Below the pieces are notes generated by a model, which was not told the DNA's origin, searched no databases, and was given only the letters and a program-made list of their open reading frames with translations. The position numbers and the translations under genes are program-made. Shown here one piece after another: positions 9,012-17,247 of a stretch of DNA of 64,000 nt. The stretch covers positions 1 through 64,000 of the forward strand of contig NZ_SIHY01000003.1 of NCBI RefSeq assembly GCF_004320535.1, in the 5' to 3' direction. Source of the DNA: Arthrobacter sp. S41. GTDB lineage: Bacteria; Actinomycetota; Actinomycetes; Actinomycetales; Micrococcaceae. Position 1 is the first letter of the stretch; each line of letters opens with the position of its first letter.

Positions 9012-9758
9012 TTACTTGCGACCCTGGTTCGCGACTGCCTTGATGGCGTCAGCTGCTGCTGCAGGATCGAGGTAGGTTCCGCCAGCGGTGACCGGCTTGA
9101 AGTTGTCGTCCAACTCATAAACCAATGGGATACCGGTTGGGATGTTCAGCCCAGCGATATCCGCATCGCTAATGCCGTCCAAGTGCTTAACCAGCGCGCG
9201 CAGCGAGTTGCCGTGCGCGGTGACCATAACGGTCTTGCCAGCGCTCAGATCAGCCTTGATGTTTTCTTCCCAGTAAGGAAGCATGCGGTCAAGAACATCC
9301 TTGAGGCATTCGGTCCGCGGAGCGTTATCGCCCAGATCGGCATAACGCTCATCGTTGATCTGGCTGAATTCCGAGGAATCATCAAGTACTGGTGGTGGGG
9401 TGTCGTAGCTACGACGCCATTCCATGAACTGCTCTTCACCGTATTCTGCCAAGGTCTGAGCCTTGTCCTTACCCTGCAGCGCACCGTAGTGACGCTCGTT
9501 CAGGCGCCAGTCGCGGTTCACTGGAATCCAGGAACGGCCAGCAGCTTCCAACGCGAGGTTAGCGGTGACAATTGCGCGGGTGAGCAACGAGGTATGCAGT
9601 ACCTCTGGCTTGTACCCTGCTTCTGCAAGTAGTTCGCCACCGCGCGAAGCTTCAGCGCGGCCCTGTTCGGTCAGTGATACGTCGTACCAACCGGTGAATA
9701 GATTCTTTTCGTTCCATTCGCTCTGCCCGTGGCGAAGCAAGATCAAAGTGTGACTCAT
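9012..9758 (-). CDS. gpmA: 2,3-bisphosphoglycerate-dependent phosphoglycerate mutase
   Basis: Glycolytic/gluconeogenic enzyme interconverting 3- and 2-phosphoglycerate, 248 aa. The histidine-phosphatase signature [18 protein letters not shown] carries the phosphorylated His. The second catalytic His is in [16 protein letters not shown], and [12 protein letters not shown] is the conserved substrate loop. The frame extends to a TTG at 9776, but the ATG at 9758 has AGGA 8 nt upstream and starts in the family way ([11 protein letters not shown]). It stands alone, with its own terminator. Confidence 0.94.
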   Translation of the reverse strand: MSHTLILLRHGQSEWNEKNLFTGWYDVSLTEQGRAEASRGGELLAEAGYKPEVLHTSLLTRAIVTANLALEAAGRSWIPVNRDWRLNERHYGALQGKDKAQTLAEYGEEQFMEWRRSYDTPPPVLDDSSEFSQINDERYADLGDNAPRTECLKDVLDRMLPYWEENIKADLSAGKTVMVTAHGNSLRALVKHLDGISDADIAGLNIPTGIPLVYELDDNFKPVTAGGTYLDPAAAADAIKAVANQGRK

Positions 9759-9822
9759 ACAATCTATCCTAGCCAATGCTGGTACCCGGATGCGCCAAGG
9801 TTAAGGACTACTCAATAATTGA

Positions 9823-9861
9823 GAAGACCCGCACCACCGTTTTGACGGGGTACGGGTCTTC
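9823..9861 (-). terminator. terminator of the DUF2516 gene
   Basis: GAAGACCCG (9823-9831) pairs with CGGGTCTTC (9853-9861), with further pairing inside. Confidence 0.65.
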
Positions 9862-9887
9862 AAAAATCTTTGGTTACTCAGCTGGCT

Positions 9888-10199
9888 CTAGTAGTTGTAC
9901 CAGCCGCCGCCTTTGCCACTCACGGCAGGCTTTACATCGGCAAGGTAAACACACGCAATGCAGGCACCGATGAGCTGAAGGAAACCGATTCCGCCAGCGC
10001 TGAAAACGCCAAGCAAGGAAACTACGACGCTGGCGATGGTCAGCCCGGTCCAGAAGCCCTTGGTTCGTTTGCCTTCTTGGGCAAAGCGCTGTGTACCTTG
10101 GCGTAGGCAATCGATGAGCGCCCACAGCGCAAGGACTAAAATAACTACGCTCAGGGCCAACATCAGGTACTGCTCAATGCTTTGAGCGACAAACATCAT
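9888..10199 (-). CDS. DUF2516 membrane protein
   Basis: 103-aa inner-membrane protein with about three hydrophobic stretches (LMLALSVVILVLALWALIDCL, FWTGLTIASVVVSLLG, FLQLIGACIACVYLADV) and a basic loop between the first two. The pattern fits the actinobacterial DUF2516 family, function unknown. An in-frame ATG lies at 10205, but AAGG is 7 nt from the ATG at 10199 and only 1 nt from the earlier one, so I chose 10199. It lies between gpmA and the PLP enzyme, with its own terminator. Confidence 0.82.
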   Translation of the reverse strand: MMFVAQSIEQYLMLALSVVILVLALWALIDCLRQGTQRFAQEGKRTKGFWTGLTIASVVVSLLGVFSAGGIGFLQLIGACIACVYLADVKPAVSGKGGGWYNY

Positions 10200-10253
10200 T
10201 GACATACCTTCACTCTACCTTTGGCCTTTGTCGATTTTGGGCACTGCCACACC

Positions 10254-11411
10254 TCAGAGCTGTTCCAGCGCCTGCGAAAGATCAGCCCAGAGGTCCTCAA
10301 CATCTTCGATACCCACCGAAAGTCGGATCAGGTTTTCTGGAACACTCACCGGTTCTGAGGCATGCCGGGCCCGACGTTCAGCCAGGGTCTCCACCCCGCC
10401 CAGCGATGTTGCGCCGGTGATCAGCTTAAATGCACCGATGACCTTGTCGGCGCCGTCAGCGCTGCCACCGACTTGGAAGGCGATGACCGCACCAAAGCCA
10501 CTCATAAGTTTTGCTGCGCGTTGGTGCCCCGGGTCTTGTTTAAGTCCCGGGTAACGCACGGCTTGAACGTTGGGGTGTTCGCTCAAACGTTCGGCAAGGA
10601 TCTGGCTGTTACTCTGTGAACGATCCAGACGCACCGCCATGGTGCGCACACCACGCAAGGCTAAGAAGGTATCCATCGGTGAAGCGATAGACCCGTGCAG
10701 GGTTCGGTAACCGTGCACGGTGTTGTGCAGCTTTTCATCACTGGTGACTACCGCACCCATGATGACATCGGAGTGGCCCGAGAGGTACTTGGTCACCGAG
10801 TGGACTACTACATCGGCCCCTTGGGTCAATGGCTGCTGCAACAGTGGGGTGGCAAAAGTATTGTCCACGATGGACAAGATTTCGCGCGCCTTGGTTTCTG
10901 CAAGAAGTACCGGGAGGTCTGCAACTTCAAGCATAGGGTTGGTCGGCGATTCAACCCAGAGCACGTGCGCGCCTTCCAGCGCGGCGATGACCTCGTCGGT
11001 ATCGGCGATGTCTACCGGGCGGACGATCAAACGACCAGCGGCCTCCAGCTCGGAGGTTAACGCCAGCGAACCGTTATAGGAGTGCTTTGGCATAACCAGC
11101 ACTCCCCCGGCTGGAACCAAGTTCAAGGCGGCAGCGATCGCGGCCATACCCGAAGAGAAAACCAGAGCCGGTCGCGCGGCAGCTTCCAGCTGACCCAATA
11201 CTTCTTCAAAGGGATCCCAGCTCGGGTTGGAGAATCGTGCGTAGACACGTTCGTCAGCAGCAGCCAGACCCTGGGAGTGATACGTGGAGGTGAAAGTCAC
11301 CGGGTAATTCACCGGGGCGTCAACGGCGTGAGCCGGTCGGCCACCTGCAACGATGAGGGTCTTTGGGTCCCACGCTGGGCGGGATGCTGATGGCGTGCTG
11401 CTGAAGTTCAT
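10254..11411 (-). CDS. Cys/Met-metabolism PLP enzyme (cystathionine gamma-synthase/lyase type)
   Basis: PLP enzyme of the transsulfuration family, 385 aa. The Lys that binds the cofactor is in [12 protein letters not shown], the PLP-ring Asp in [10 protein letters not shown], and the YSRFxNP-like element is YARFSNPSW. Members form or cleave cystathionine and related thioethers; sequence alone does not settle synthase versus lyase. The frame is open back to 11633, inside tmk, but the family start is [12 protein letters not shown] at 11411. TAAAGT lies 7 nt upstream, so the mRNA is probably leaderless. It is divergent from tmk. Confidence 0.85.
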   Translation of the reverse strand: MNFSSTPSASRPAWDPKTLIVAGGRPAHAVDAPVNYPVTFTSTYHSQGLAAADERVYARFSNPSWDPFEEVLGQLEAAARPALVFSSGMAAIAAALNLVPAGGVLVMPKHSYNGSLALTSELEAAGRLIVRPVDIADTDEVIAALEGAHVLWVESPTNPMLEVADLPVLLAETKAREILSIVDNTFATPLLQQPLTQGADVVVHSVTKYLSGHSDVIMGAVVTSDEKLHNTVHGYRTLHGSIASPMDTFLALRGVRTMAVRLDRSQSNSQILAERLSEHPNVQAVRYPGLKQDPGHQRAAKLMSGFGAVIAFQVGGSADGADKVIGAFKLITGATSLGGVETLAERRARHASEPVSVPENLIRLSVGIEDVEDLWADLSQALEQL

Positions 11412-11418
11412 GAGAAAA

Positions 11419-11424
11419 ACTTTA
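11419..11424 (-). promoter_or_regulatory. -10 element, leaderless start of the PLP enzyme
   Basis: TAAAGT on the minus strand, 7 nt before the ATG at 11411. Confidence 0.45.
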
Positions 11425-11522
11425 CGCTCAGCACAGGCACGTCCACGGATCGGTTTCATTACATTTCGAGATTTACCGTCCACAGCATGTGGGCGCATGT
11501 CAATGATTGGCTCGACCTTGGA

Positions 11523-11528
11523 TAGGCT
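11523..11528 (+). promoter_or_regulatory. -10 element, leaderless start of tmk
   Basis: TAGGCT, 6 nt before the GTG start of tmk. Confidence 0.55.
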
Positions 11529-11534
11529 AGAGGG

Positions 11535-12188
11535 GTGAGTAACAAATCGAGCGCGCCGACCCCTGGGCTGTTCATCGTATTTGAAGGTGGCGACGGAGCG
11601 GGCAAGTCCACGCAGGTGGCCATGGCCCAGCAATGGCTTGAAGCCCGCGGGTCAAAGGTCATCACCACTCGTGAGCCAGGTGGAACCCAAATTAGCGAGT
11701 CACTGCGCTCTTTGGTACTCGAACATGGCCACGGTGAGATCGATTCTCGCACCGAGGCACTGATTTATTCGGCGGCCCGTGCCGCCCACGTACAACAGCT
11801 GATCACCCCGGCGCTAACTGCCGGCAGCCACGTTATTTGCGACCGTTTTGTTGATTCTTCCTTGGCTTATCAGGGAATGGGCCGAGCTCTTGGCTTTGAG
11901 GCCGTGGCCCAGATTAATGACTTTGCTACCAACGGGCTTAAGCCCGATGTGACGATCATTTTGGATATTTCTGCCGCTGACGGTCGTGCTCGACGGGTCG
12001 CTGCCGGTGGTGGTGTGGAGGCCGCGGACCGTCTGGAAGCTGAGCCCGACGACTTCCACGAACGCATCCGCAACGCCTTCTTGGACTTGGCTGCTCGCGA
12101 ACCAGATCGTTACCTGGTACTAGATGCCACCGGTACCGTCGAAGAGCTGCACCTTGCTATCACCACGTACTTAGCGAGCCTGTTGTGA
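11535..12188 (+). CDS. tmk: thymidylate kinase
   Basis: dTMP kinase making dTDP for DNA synthesis, 217 aa. The P-loop is FEGGDGAGKST, the DRx motif is in CDRFVDSSLAYQG, and the lid region contains DGRARRVAAGG. The start is a GTG at 11535 placed 6 nt after TAGGCT, which suggests a leaderless transcript. Its stop overlaps the start of holB by 4 nt (GTGA), so the two replication genes form one coupled operon, a common actinobacterial pairing. Confidence 0.94.
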   Translation: MSNKSSAPTPGLFIVFEGGDGAGKSTQVAMAQQWLEARGSKVITTREPGGTQISESLRSLVLEHGHGEIDSRTEALIYSAARAAHVQQLITPALTAGSHVICDRFVDSSLAYQGMGRALGFEAVAQINDFATNGLKPDVTIILDISAADGRARRVAAGGGVEAADRLEAEPDDFHERIRNAFLDLAAREPDRYLVLDATGTVEELHLAITTYLASLL

Positions 12189-13339
12189 GTCGGCCGGTAT
12201 TTGCAGATCTCGCCGGGCAGCAGCGGGTTATTCAGACCCTTACCGCCGAAGTTGACCGAGGTAATCCCACCCACGCTTGGCTAGTCACTGGCCCTCCCGG
12301 GTCAGGCCGTACCACCGCCGCTCGCGCCTTTGCCGCTGCGCTGCAGTGCACGAACAGCCCTGCTGGTTGTGGTGAGTGCGAAAGCTGCAAACTAGTGCAG
12401 TCTTCGGGACACCCGGACGTGTCCTTTATTTCTACGGACAAGTTCGAGTATCAGATCGCCGATGTCCGTCACCTGATCACCCGGGCGCAGGAAAGCACTA
12501 GCACCGGACGCTGGCGAATCATCATCATCGAAGATGCCGATCGTATGTCTGAACGAAGCACCAACGTCCTGCTTAAGGCCATCGAAGAACCTCCAGCACG
12601 GATGATCTGGATCCTCTGCGCTCCGTCCCCGGCTGACGTACTGGTGACCATCAGGTCGCGTTGCCGTGCGGTGAACCTTTCCGTTCCTTCAACCCAAGAT
12701 GTGGCGGATCTTTTGGTGCGCCGCGATGGGCTCGATGAACAACAAGCCATGTTTGCCGCCAGGGTTTCGCAGTCGCATATTGGTGTTGCCCGGTTGTTGG
12801 CTCGGGACGAGCAGGCCCGCATCCAGCGCGAAAAGGTAGTCACCCTACCGTTGCACACCACCACCCTGCCTCAGGCAATGGCCGCTGCCGCGGAAATCTC
12901 CAAGCTTGCTACTGAGCGTGCCGAAAATATCACCGGCACCGATCTGCAACGCAAAACTGAACAGCTTCGTCACGCCAACGGAATTGGTCCTGAAGAGACC
13001 ATTCCCCCAGGGTTGCGTAGCCAGTTTAAGTCCTTGGAAGAGGACGCTAAGCGCTTTGCTCGACGTGCCAGTTTTGATGCGCTGGACCGAACGTTGACCG
13101 ACTTAACTACGTTTTTCCGTGACGTATTGAGCATTCAGCTTGGCACCGGTATTGAGTTGATCAACGAACATCTTCGCGAAAAACTTGAAAACTACGCTCG
13201 CGGACAAAACACCGAGAAATCATTAGCACAGCTCGACGCGATCAATCAGACGCGTAGCCGTCTGGCTGCCAACGTTAATCAACTCATGGCACTTGAAGCC
13301 TTGATGACCCGGTTGCTACCGCAGCCGGGCCGCCGCTAA
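12185..13339 (+). CDS. holB: DNA polymerase III subunit delta'
   Basis: Clamp-loader subunit of the replicative polymerase, 384 aa. The AAA+ N-terminal region has GPPGSGRTTAARAF, with Arg where an ATPase would have Lys. Delta' subunits generally do not hydrolyse ATP, so this fits. A four-Cys zinc module (CTNSPAGCGECESC) follows, then the arginine-finger region IRSRCRAV. The GTG start overlaps the tmk stop. A small gap separates it from the lipoprotein hydrolase downstream, which has its own ribosome site. Confidence 0.92.
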   Translation: MSRPVFADLAGQQRVIQTLTAEVDRGNPTHAWLVTGPPGSGRTTAARAFAAALQCTNSPAGCGECESCKLVQSSGHPDVSFISTDKFEYQIADVRHLITRAQESTSTGRWRIIIIEDADRMSERSTNVLLKAIEEPPARMIWILCAPSPADVLVTIRSRCRAVNLSVPSTQDVADLLVRRDGLDEQQAMFAARVSQSHIGVARLLARDEQARIQREKVVTLPLHTTTLPQAMAAAAEISKLATERAENITGTDLQRKTEQLRHANGIGPEETIPPGLRSQFKSLEEDAKRFARRASFDALDRTLTDLTTFFRDVLSIQLGTGIELINEHLREKLENYARGQNTEKSLAQLDAINQTRSRLAANVNQLMALEALMTRLLPQPGRR

Positions 13340-13362
13340 CCCCACTCAAGGAGACACTTAAA

Positions 13363-14901
13363 GTGCCTGTACGCTCGCTCAAAATGCAGTTAGCAGCCGT
13401 GGGGTCCGTTCTCGCCCTGATCGGTCTAACCAGCTGCTCAGCCGGATCATCCGTTCCAGAAGCCGATGGAACCAACGCAGCACCGAGCGCAAGTAGCGCA
13501 GCGGCCCCCAAGGGGCTGGAAACCTACTACTCCCAGAAGCTCGACTGGAAAGACTGCGGAGATGTACTTGAATGTGCAACGCTCAAAGTTCCACTGGATT
13601 ACTCCGACCCCTCGGGTGAGAGCATCGAGCTTTCGTTGAACCGTCGCGCCGCAGAAAACGCCTCGGCGAATTTGCTGATTAACCCAGGTGGCCCTGGTGG
13701 CTCGGGCCTGGACATGGTCGAATCCTCGGTCCAGTCCATGTTCAGTGAGGATCTGCAGGCCGCTTACAACATCATCGGATTTGATCCACGTGGTGTGGGT
13801 AAGAGCTCCCCGGTGACCTGCCAAACCGATGCCGAAATTGATCAGGGCCGCCAAGAGAACTTGCGTGCTTGGTTGCCCGAGGATCAAACCCAAATCATCG
13901 AAGAAACCGATGACTACGCGGCGGACTGCACGGCCAACACCGGCGATCTCTTGGGACATGTTGACACCGTTTCGGCGGCTAAAGACATGGACGTCATCCG
14001 AGCAGCACTGGGTGATAAGCAGCTGGACTACCTAGGGTTCTCCTACGGGACGTTCTTGGGCTCAACCTATGCGGATCTCTTCCCTAAGAAGGTTGGACGC
14101 TTTGTGCTCGACGGCGCCATGGACCCAACCAGCCAGGCATCTGATCTGACCAAGGCACAAGCTGTTGGATTTGAAAACGAGATCGACGCATGGCTTGCCC
14201 AGTGTGTTGAGTCGGAGGATTGCCCGTTCAGTGGAAGCGTCGCCGAGGCGAAGGTTCAACTACAGCAGTTCTTCGCTCAGGTGGAAAACCAGCCTATGGT
14301 CTCCAGCGATGGCCGCACCGTTCCAATCATCGATTTTGTTAACGGTTTCATCTTGCCGCTCTATGACAATTCAAATTGGCCATACCTGACCGAGGCGATG
14401 GCTTCGGCTGTTAATGACGGCAACGTTGATAGCATTCTGGGCTTCGCCGATATAGCTGCTGACCGCCAAATCGACGGAACTTACTCGTCAAATTCTTCAG
14501 ACGCTTTTACCGCCATCAATTGCTTGGACCGTCCGATGAACGCCAATAGCGATGCCATGAGCGAGGAAGCCACCGAGCTGATGCGCGTGGCCCCCACGCT
14601 TGGCAAGTACCTTTCTTACGGTGAAATCGCATGCGACGTGTGGGATCACAAGGCCTCGGGACATGCTGAAGAGCTGAATGCTCCGGGTTCAAATGAGATT
14701 CTGGTCGTTGGTACCACCGGAGACCCGGCAACCCCGTATAAGTGGTCGCAGTCGTTGGCCAAGCAGCTAGATAATGCTACGTTGTTGACCTACGAAGGTC
14801 ATGGTCACACCGCCTACGGTCGGTCCAACGACTGCATTACTGACGCCGTTGATGGCTACCTCATCGATGGGAAGGGTCCAGCAGCAAATTCTCAGTGCTG
14901 A
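13363..14901 (+). CDS. secreted lipoprotein peptidase, TAP/SlpD-like alpha/beta hydrolase
   Basis: 512-aa exported serine hydrolase. The signal peptide ends at the lipobox LTSC, then comes a Ser/Ala-rich linker. The alpha/beta core has the oxyanion element NPGGPGGSG, the nucleophile Ser in GFSYGTFLG, Asp in GTTGDPATPYKW and His in EGHGHTAYG. The C-terminal part matches the TAP-like domain of tripeptidyl aminopeptidases from Streptomyces, so the likely role is release of tripeptides at the cell surface. AAGGAG precedes the GTG start. Substrate is inferred from the family. Confidence 0.88.
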   Translation: MPVRSLKMQLAAVGSVLALIGLTSCSAGSSVPEADGTNAAPSASSAAAPKGLETYYSQKLDWKDCGDVLECATLKVPLDYSDPSGESIELSLNRRAAENASANLLINPGGPGGSGLDMVESSVQSMFSEDLQAAYNIIGFDPRGVGKSSPVTCQTDAEIDQGRQENLRAWLPEDQTQIIEETDDYAADCTANTGDLLGHVDTVSAAKDMDVIRAALGDKQLDYLGFSYGTFLGSTYADLFPKKVGRFVLDGAMDPTSQASDLTKAQAVGFENEIDAWLAQCVESEDCPFSGSVAEAKVQLQQFFAQVENQPMVSSDGRTVPIIDFVNGFILPLYDNSNWPYLTEAMASAVNDGNVDSILGFADIAADRQIDGTYSSNSSDAFTAINCLDRPMNANSDAMSEEATELMRVAPTLGKYLSYGEIACDVWDHKASGHAEELNAPGSNEILVVGTTGDPATPYKWSQSLAKQLDNATLLTYEGHGHTAYGRSNDCITDAVDGYLIDGKGPAANSQC

Positions 14902-14927
14902 TTGGGCATGTTCGTGTCATTCTCGTT

Positions 14928-14957
14928 TTGACGATCAGACAATTCCTCGGATAAAGT
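14928..14957 (+). promoter_or_regulatory. promoter of tRNA-Thr
   Basis: TTGACG (14928-14933), 18-bp spacer, TAAAGT (14952-14957). Confidence 0.6.
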
Positions 14958-14983
14958 GACGTGGTGCCTGTTTGCAGGTACAG

Positions 14984-15055
14984 GCCTCCTTAGCTCAGGG
15001 GTAGAGCAGCTCCCTCGTAAAGAGCAGGTCGCCGGTTCAAATCCGGCAGGGGGCT
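14984..15055 (+). tRNA. tRNA-Thr (CGT)
   Basis: Full cloverleaf: acceptor GCCTCCT/AGGGGGC, D arm, anticodon loop CTCGTAA giving CGT, and T arm GCCGG TTCAAAT CCGGC. The anticodon stem has a C.A mismatch at its loop end. CCA is not encoded. Confidence 0.93.
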
Positions 15056-15062
15056 CATGTGA

Positions 15063-15105
15063 CGAAAAACCCGGAATCGTGCGGTGCACGATTCCGGGTT
15101 TTTCG
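15063..15105. terminator. bidirectional terminator, tRNA-Thr / EthD gene
   Basis: Perfect 20-bp stem with 3-nt loop; the arms carry AAAAA and TTTTT. Confidence 0.88.
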
Positions 15106-15125
15106 CTTTCTAAAAGACGTCAATC

Positions 15126-15446
15126 TCAGACGTTGCTACCGCCAGAAACAGTGTAGTCGAGCGTAATCGCTCCACCGGTTGCGTAGTTGGGAACGTCTGC
15201 GGCAACAGCCTGACCTTCAGGAGAACTCATAGCTGCTCGGAAGTCATCTACATCGTTAAACTCGGCCTCAAAAACAGCGAAGTACGGGGCAGGGTTTCCC
15301 TTGGCATCTGGCGAAACATTCGTTGTGTAACGCCATGAACGCAACTCCGGAAGCTTCGTAGCTAGTGGCAGGTGAGTCGACTCGTAGTACTCGATGAACG
15401 CGGCGCGATCTACCGGCTCGGGATATAGAACGATGAGCTTATGCAT
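15126..15446 (-). CDS. EthD-family small protein
   Basis: 106-aa dimeric alpha/beta-barrel type protein of the EthD family (MHKLIVLYPEPVDRAAFIEYY, HLPLATKLPELRSW, YFAVFEAEFNDVDDFRAA). EthD was named for ETBE breakdown clusters, but most members are of unknown function. AGGAGA 7 nt before the ATG supports the start. It follows the aldo-keto reductase on the same strand but is separated from it by a hairpin, so it is probably expressed independently. Confidence 0.83.
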   Translation of the reverse strand: MHKLIVLYPEPVDRAAFIEYYESTHLPLATKLPELRSWRYTTNVSPDAKGNPAPYFAVFEAEFNDVDDFRAAMSSPEGQAVAADVPNYATGGAITLDYTVSGGSNV

Positions 15447-15488
15447 GGTGTTTTCTCCTCATGAGCGCTGGTTTGAGCGATGGTGTAA

Positions 15489-15526
15489 ATGTGGTCCTTG
15501 GCTTCAGATGAAGCCAAGGACCACAT
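15489..15526 (-). terminator. hairpin terminator of the aldo-keto reductase
   Basis: Perfect 17-bp stem (15489-15505 and 15510-15526), loop agat, between the reductase stop and the EthD gene. Confidence 0.75.
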
Positions 15527-15545
15527 AGTTACTTAGGACTGAGCT

Positions 15546-16388
15546 TTACTCGAAGTCAGCGGTTGCTGGATCGGCTGCAATACGACCTTCTGCACCTCGG
15601 TCCAAGGTAGCAATTGCTTCGATATCTTCAGCGTCAAGCTTCACGTTCAAAGATTCGAAGTTCTCCACGATGCGTGAGTCAGTCACCGACTTAGGGATCA
15701 CCACGTTACCCAATGCCAAGTGCCAAGCGATGACTACCTGCGCCACCGTTGCTTCGTGCTTTTTAGCGATCTCGGCAAGCAGTGGTTCCTTGAGCAGGTC
15801 TCCGCCCTGGCCCAGCGGGGACCACGCCTGGTGCAGGATGCCATGCTCTGCTTCGTAGGCGCGAAGTTCTGCCTGCGGGAAGTATGGGTGGGTTTCAACC
15901 TGGTTGATCACTGGGCGAACACCGGTTTCGGTGTACAGCTCTTCAAGTGCTTCCTTGGTGAAGTTGCAAACACCAATGGACTTGGCCTTGCCGTCCTTCT
16001 GAAGCTGGATCAGTGCCTTCCAAGTATCCACGTAGGTGCCACGCTTGGGCTGCAACCAGTGAATCAGGTACAGGTCTACATATTCCAAGCCAAGACGTTC
16101 CAGCGATGCGTCTGCTGCAGCGATGGTCTTGTCATATCCCTGATCTGCGTTCCAGACCTTGGTGGTGATGAAAAGTTCTTCACGAGCAATTGAGCTAGCG
16201 GCAACGGCACGGCCTACGCCGGCTTCGTTTCCGTAGATCTTCGCGGTGTCGATGTGACGGTATCCAGCTTTCAGCGCCTTGCCGACAGCAACTTCTGCTT
16301 CCTCGTCTGCAACCTGCCAAACGCCGAAGCCCAGCTGATCGATGGTGTTTCCGTCGAGGAACTTACTTGATGGTATTGATTGGGTCAT
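15546..16388 (-). CDS. aldo/keto reductase (2,5-diketo-D-gluconate reductase type)
   Basis: NADPH-dependent oxidoreductase with a TIM-barrel fold, 280 aa. The catalytic tetrad is visible as Asp and Tyr in HIDTAKIYGNE, Lys in FITTKVWN and His in LIHWL. The cofactor region is IPKSVTDSRIVENFE. Closest in pattern to AKR5 enzymes of actinobacteria that reduce small keto compounds; the true substrate is unknown. TAAGTT lies 6 nt before the ATG and no Shine-Dalgarno is present, so it looks leaderless. Confidence 0.88.
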   Translation of the reverse strand: MTQSIPSSKFLDGNTIDQLGFGVWQVADEEAEVAVGKALKAGYRHIDTAKIYGNEAGVGRAVAASSIAREELFITTKVWNADQGYDKTIAAADASLERLGLEYVDLYLIHWLQPKRGTYVDTWKALIQLQKDGKAKSIGVCNFTKEALEELYTETGVRPVINQVETHPYFPQAELRAYEAEHGILHQAWSPLGQGGDLLKEPLLAEIAKKHEATVAQVVIAWHLALGNVVIPKSVTDSRIVENFESLNVKLDAEDIEAIATLDRGAEGRIAADPATADFE

Positions 16389-16394
16389 GAAACC

Positions 16395-16400
16395 AACTTA
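16395..16400 (-). promoter_or_regulatory. -10 element, leaderless start of the aldo-keto reductase
   Basis: TAAGTT on the minus strand, 6 nt before the ATG. Confidence 0.4.
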
Positions 16401-16456
16401 GTTCACGAATCGACCCAAATTCTAGGATCACCGCTGAACTGATCGGTAATTCTCAA

Positions 16457-16906
16457 TTATTCATTATTAGCGAACATTTGGGCCGCTCGGCTGACATCTT
16501 CCTTAACCAACCGTGCACGGTGTTGCACCGAGTTGATATCAATTTGCCCTCCGGCTTCGGCCTGCATTCTCATCATCGCAATGACCTGTGCGGTGGTGGC
16601 CAAATCGTTGGCCGACTTGGTGAGACTGCGGTGAACGCCTGCGGTGGCTTGCGGGATCTGCTCGTCGTCGCTCGGCGTGATTCGCTGAGCGGTAGAACAG
16701 ATCTGACGAACCGTTGGCAACAGGTCGGCCATCTCATTGGCCTCTTTCACCAGCTGGTTATACACCTGGTCATCTGCAATTCCCTCGATCACTTGGAAGA
16801 CCCGATCCAATGAACGCTGGAACCGGTCGTGGGCGCGACGCCAGACGCCCTCGCCAAGTTCGCGAGTGGCTGCGCGCTGCGCGCGAAGTCGTGAAAAGAA
16901 CGCCAT
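16457..16906 (-). CDS. conserved helical protein, function unknown
   Basis: 149 aa, almost entirely alpha-helical by composition, with a basic start (FSRLRAQRAATRELGEGVWRRAHDRF). No signal peptide, membrane segment or cysteine-based motif other than a single Cys is visible. The phrasing (LPTVRQICSTAQRITPSDD, DLATTAQVIAMMRMQ) resembles actinobacterial hypothetical proteins, but I cannot name a family. It stands alone between the aldo-keto reductase and the cstA operon. An AGAGAAG-like ribosome site precedes the ATG. Confidence 0.72.
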   Translation of the reverse strand: MAFFSRLRAQRAATRELGEGVWRRAHDRFQRSLDRVFQVIEGIADDQVYNQLVKEANEMADLLPTVRQICSTAQRITPSDDEQIPQATAGVHRSLTKSANDLATTAQVIAMMRMQAEAGGQIDINSVQHRARLVKEDVSRAAQMFANNE

Positions 16907-17000
16907 GACACTTCTCTACCAGAGATGAACAAAGATCAACGCTTCTAGCCTACCGGGAGCGGAGCACCAGCAAGCTTGTGAAAACGACATAAAACGAAAC

Positions 17001-17040
17001 CGGCCTCGATCCATCCGCCAATGCAGATAGATCGAGGCCG
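17001..17040 (-). terminator. terminator of the cstA-ybdD operon
   Basis: CGGCCTCGATC (17001-17011) pairs with GATCGAGGCCG (17030-17040) just past the small-gene stop. Confidence 0.7.
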
Positions 17041-17053
17041 ACACGCAGTGCAC

Positions 17054-17245
17054 CTAGCAGCAACGCCCTTCAGGGTTTTTTTCTTGCCAGTCGGTGTAGT
17101 CCTTCCAGAACTCACGCTCGTTCATTGGTTGCTGATCAGGATGATTACGTTGGTGGTGCTCCAGGTAGTGCTGATACTTATCGGCACCAAGAACCCCATC
17201 AACAAATCTTTTGGCCTGTCCCAATCGCTCCAATAACGAGGCCAC
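17054..17245 (-). CDS. YbdD/YjiX-family small protein linked to CstA
   Basis: 63-aa protein of the YbdD (DUF466-type) family, recognised by GVLGADKYQHYLEHH, the basic/aromatic pattern EREFWKDY and the terminal RCC. It almost always follows a CstA-type transporter gene and is required for pyruvate uptake with CstA/BtsT homologues in enterobacteria. The frame extends into cstA, but the GTG at 17245, 2 nt after the cstA stop, gives the family length. The RCC ending is typical; its role is unknown. Confidence 0.82.
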   Translation of the reverse strand: MASLLERLGQAKRFVDGVLGADKYQHYLEHHQRNHPDQQPMNEREFWKDYTDWQEKNPEGRCC

Positions 17246-17247
17246 GA

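Noticed and set aside
11412-11633. N-terminal extension of the PLP enzyme into tmk
   Set aside because: The extra 74 residues overlap tmk in antisense and do not match the family; a leaderless ATG at 11411 fits better.
12185-13339. Walker A Lys to Arg change in holB
   Set aside because: Delta' subunits generally do not hydrolyse ATP, so the change is not a sign of decay.
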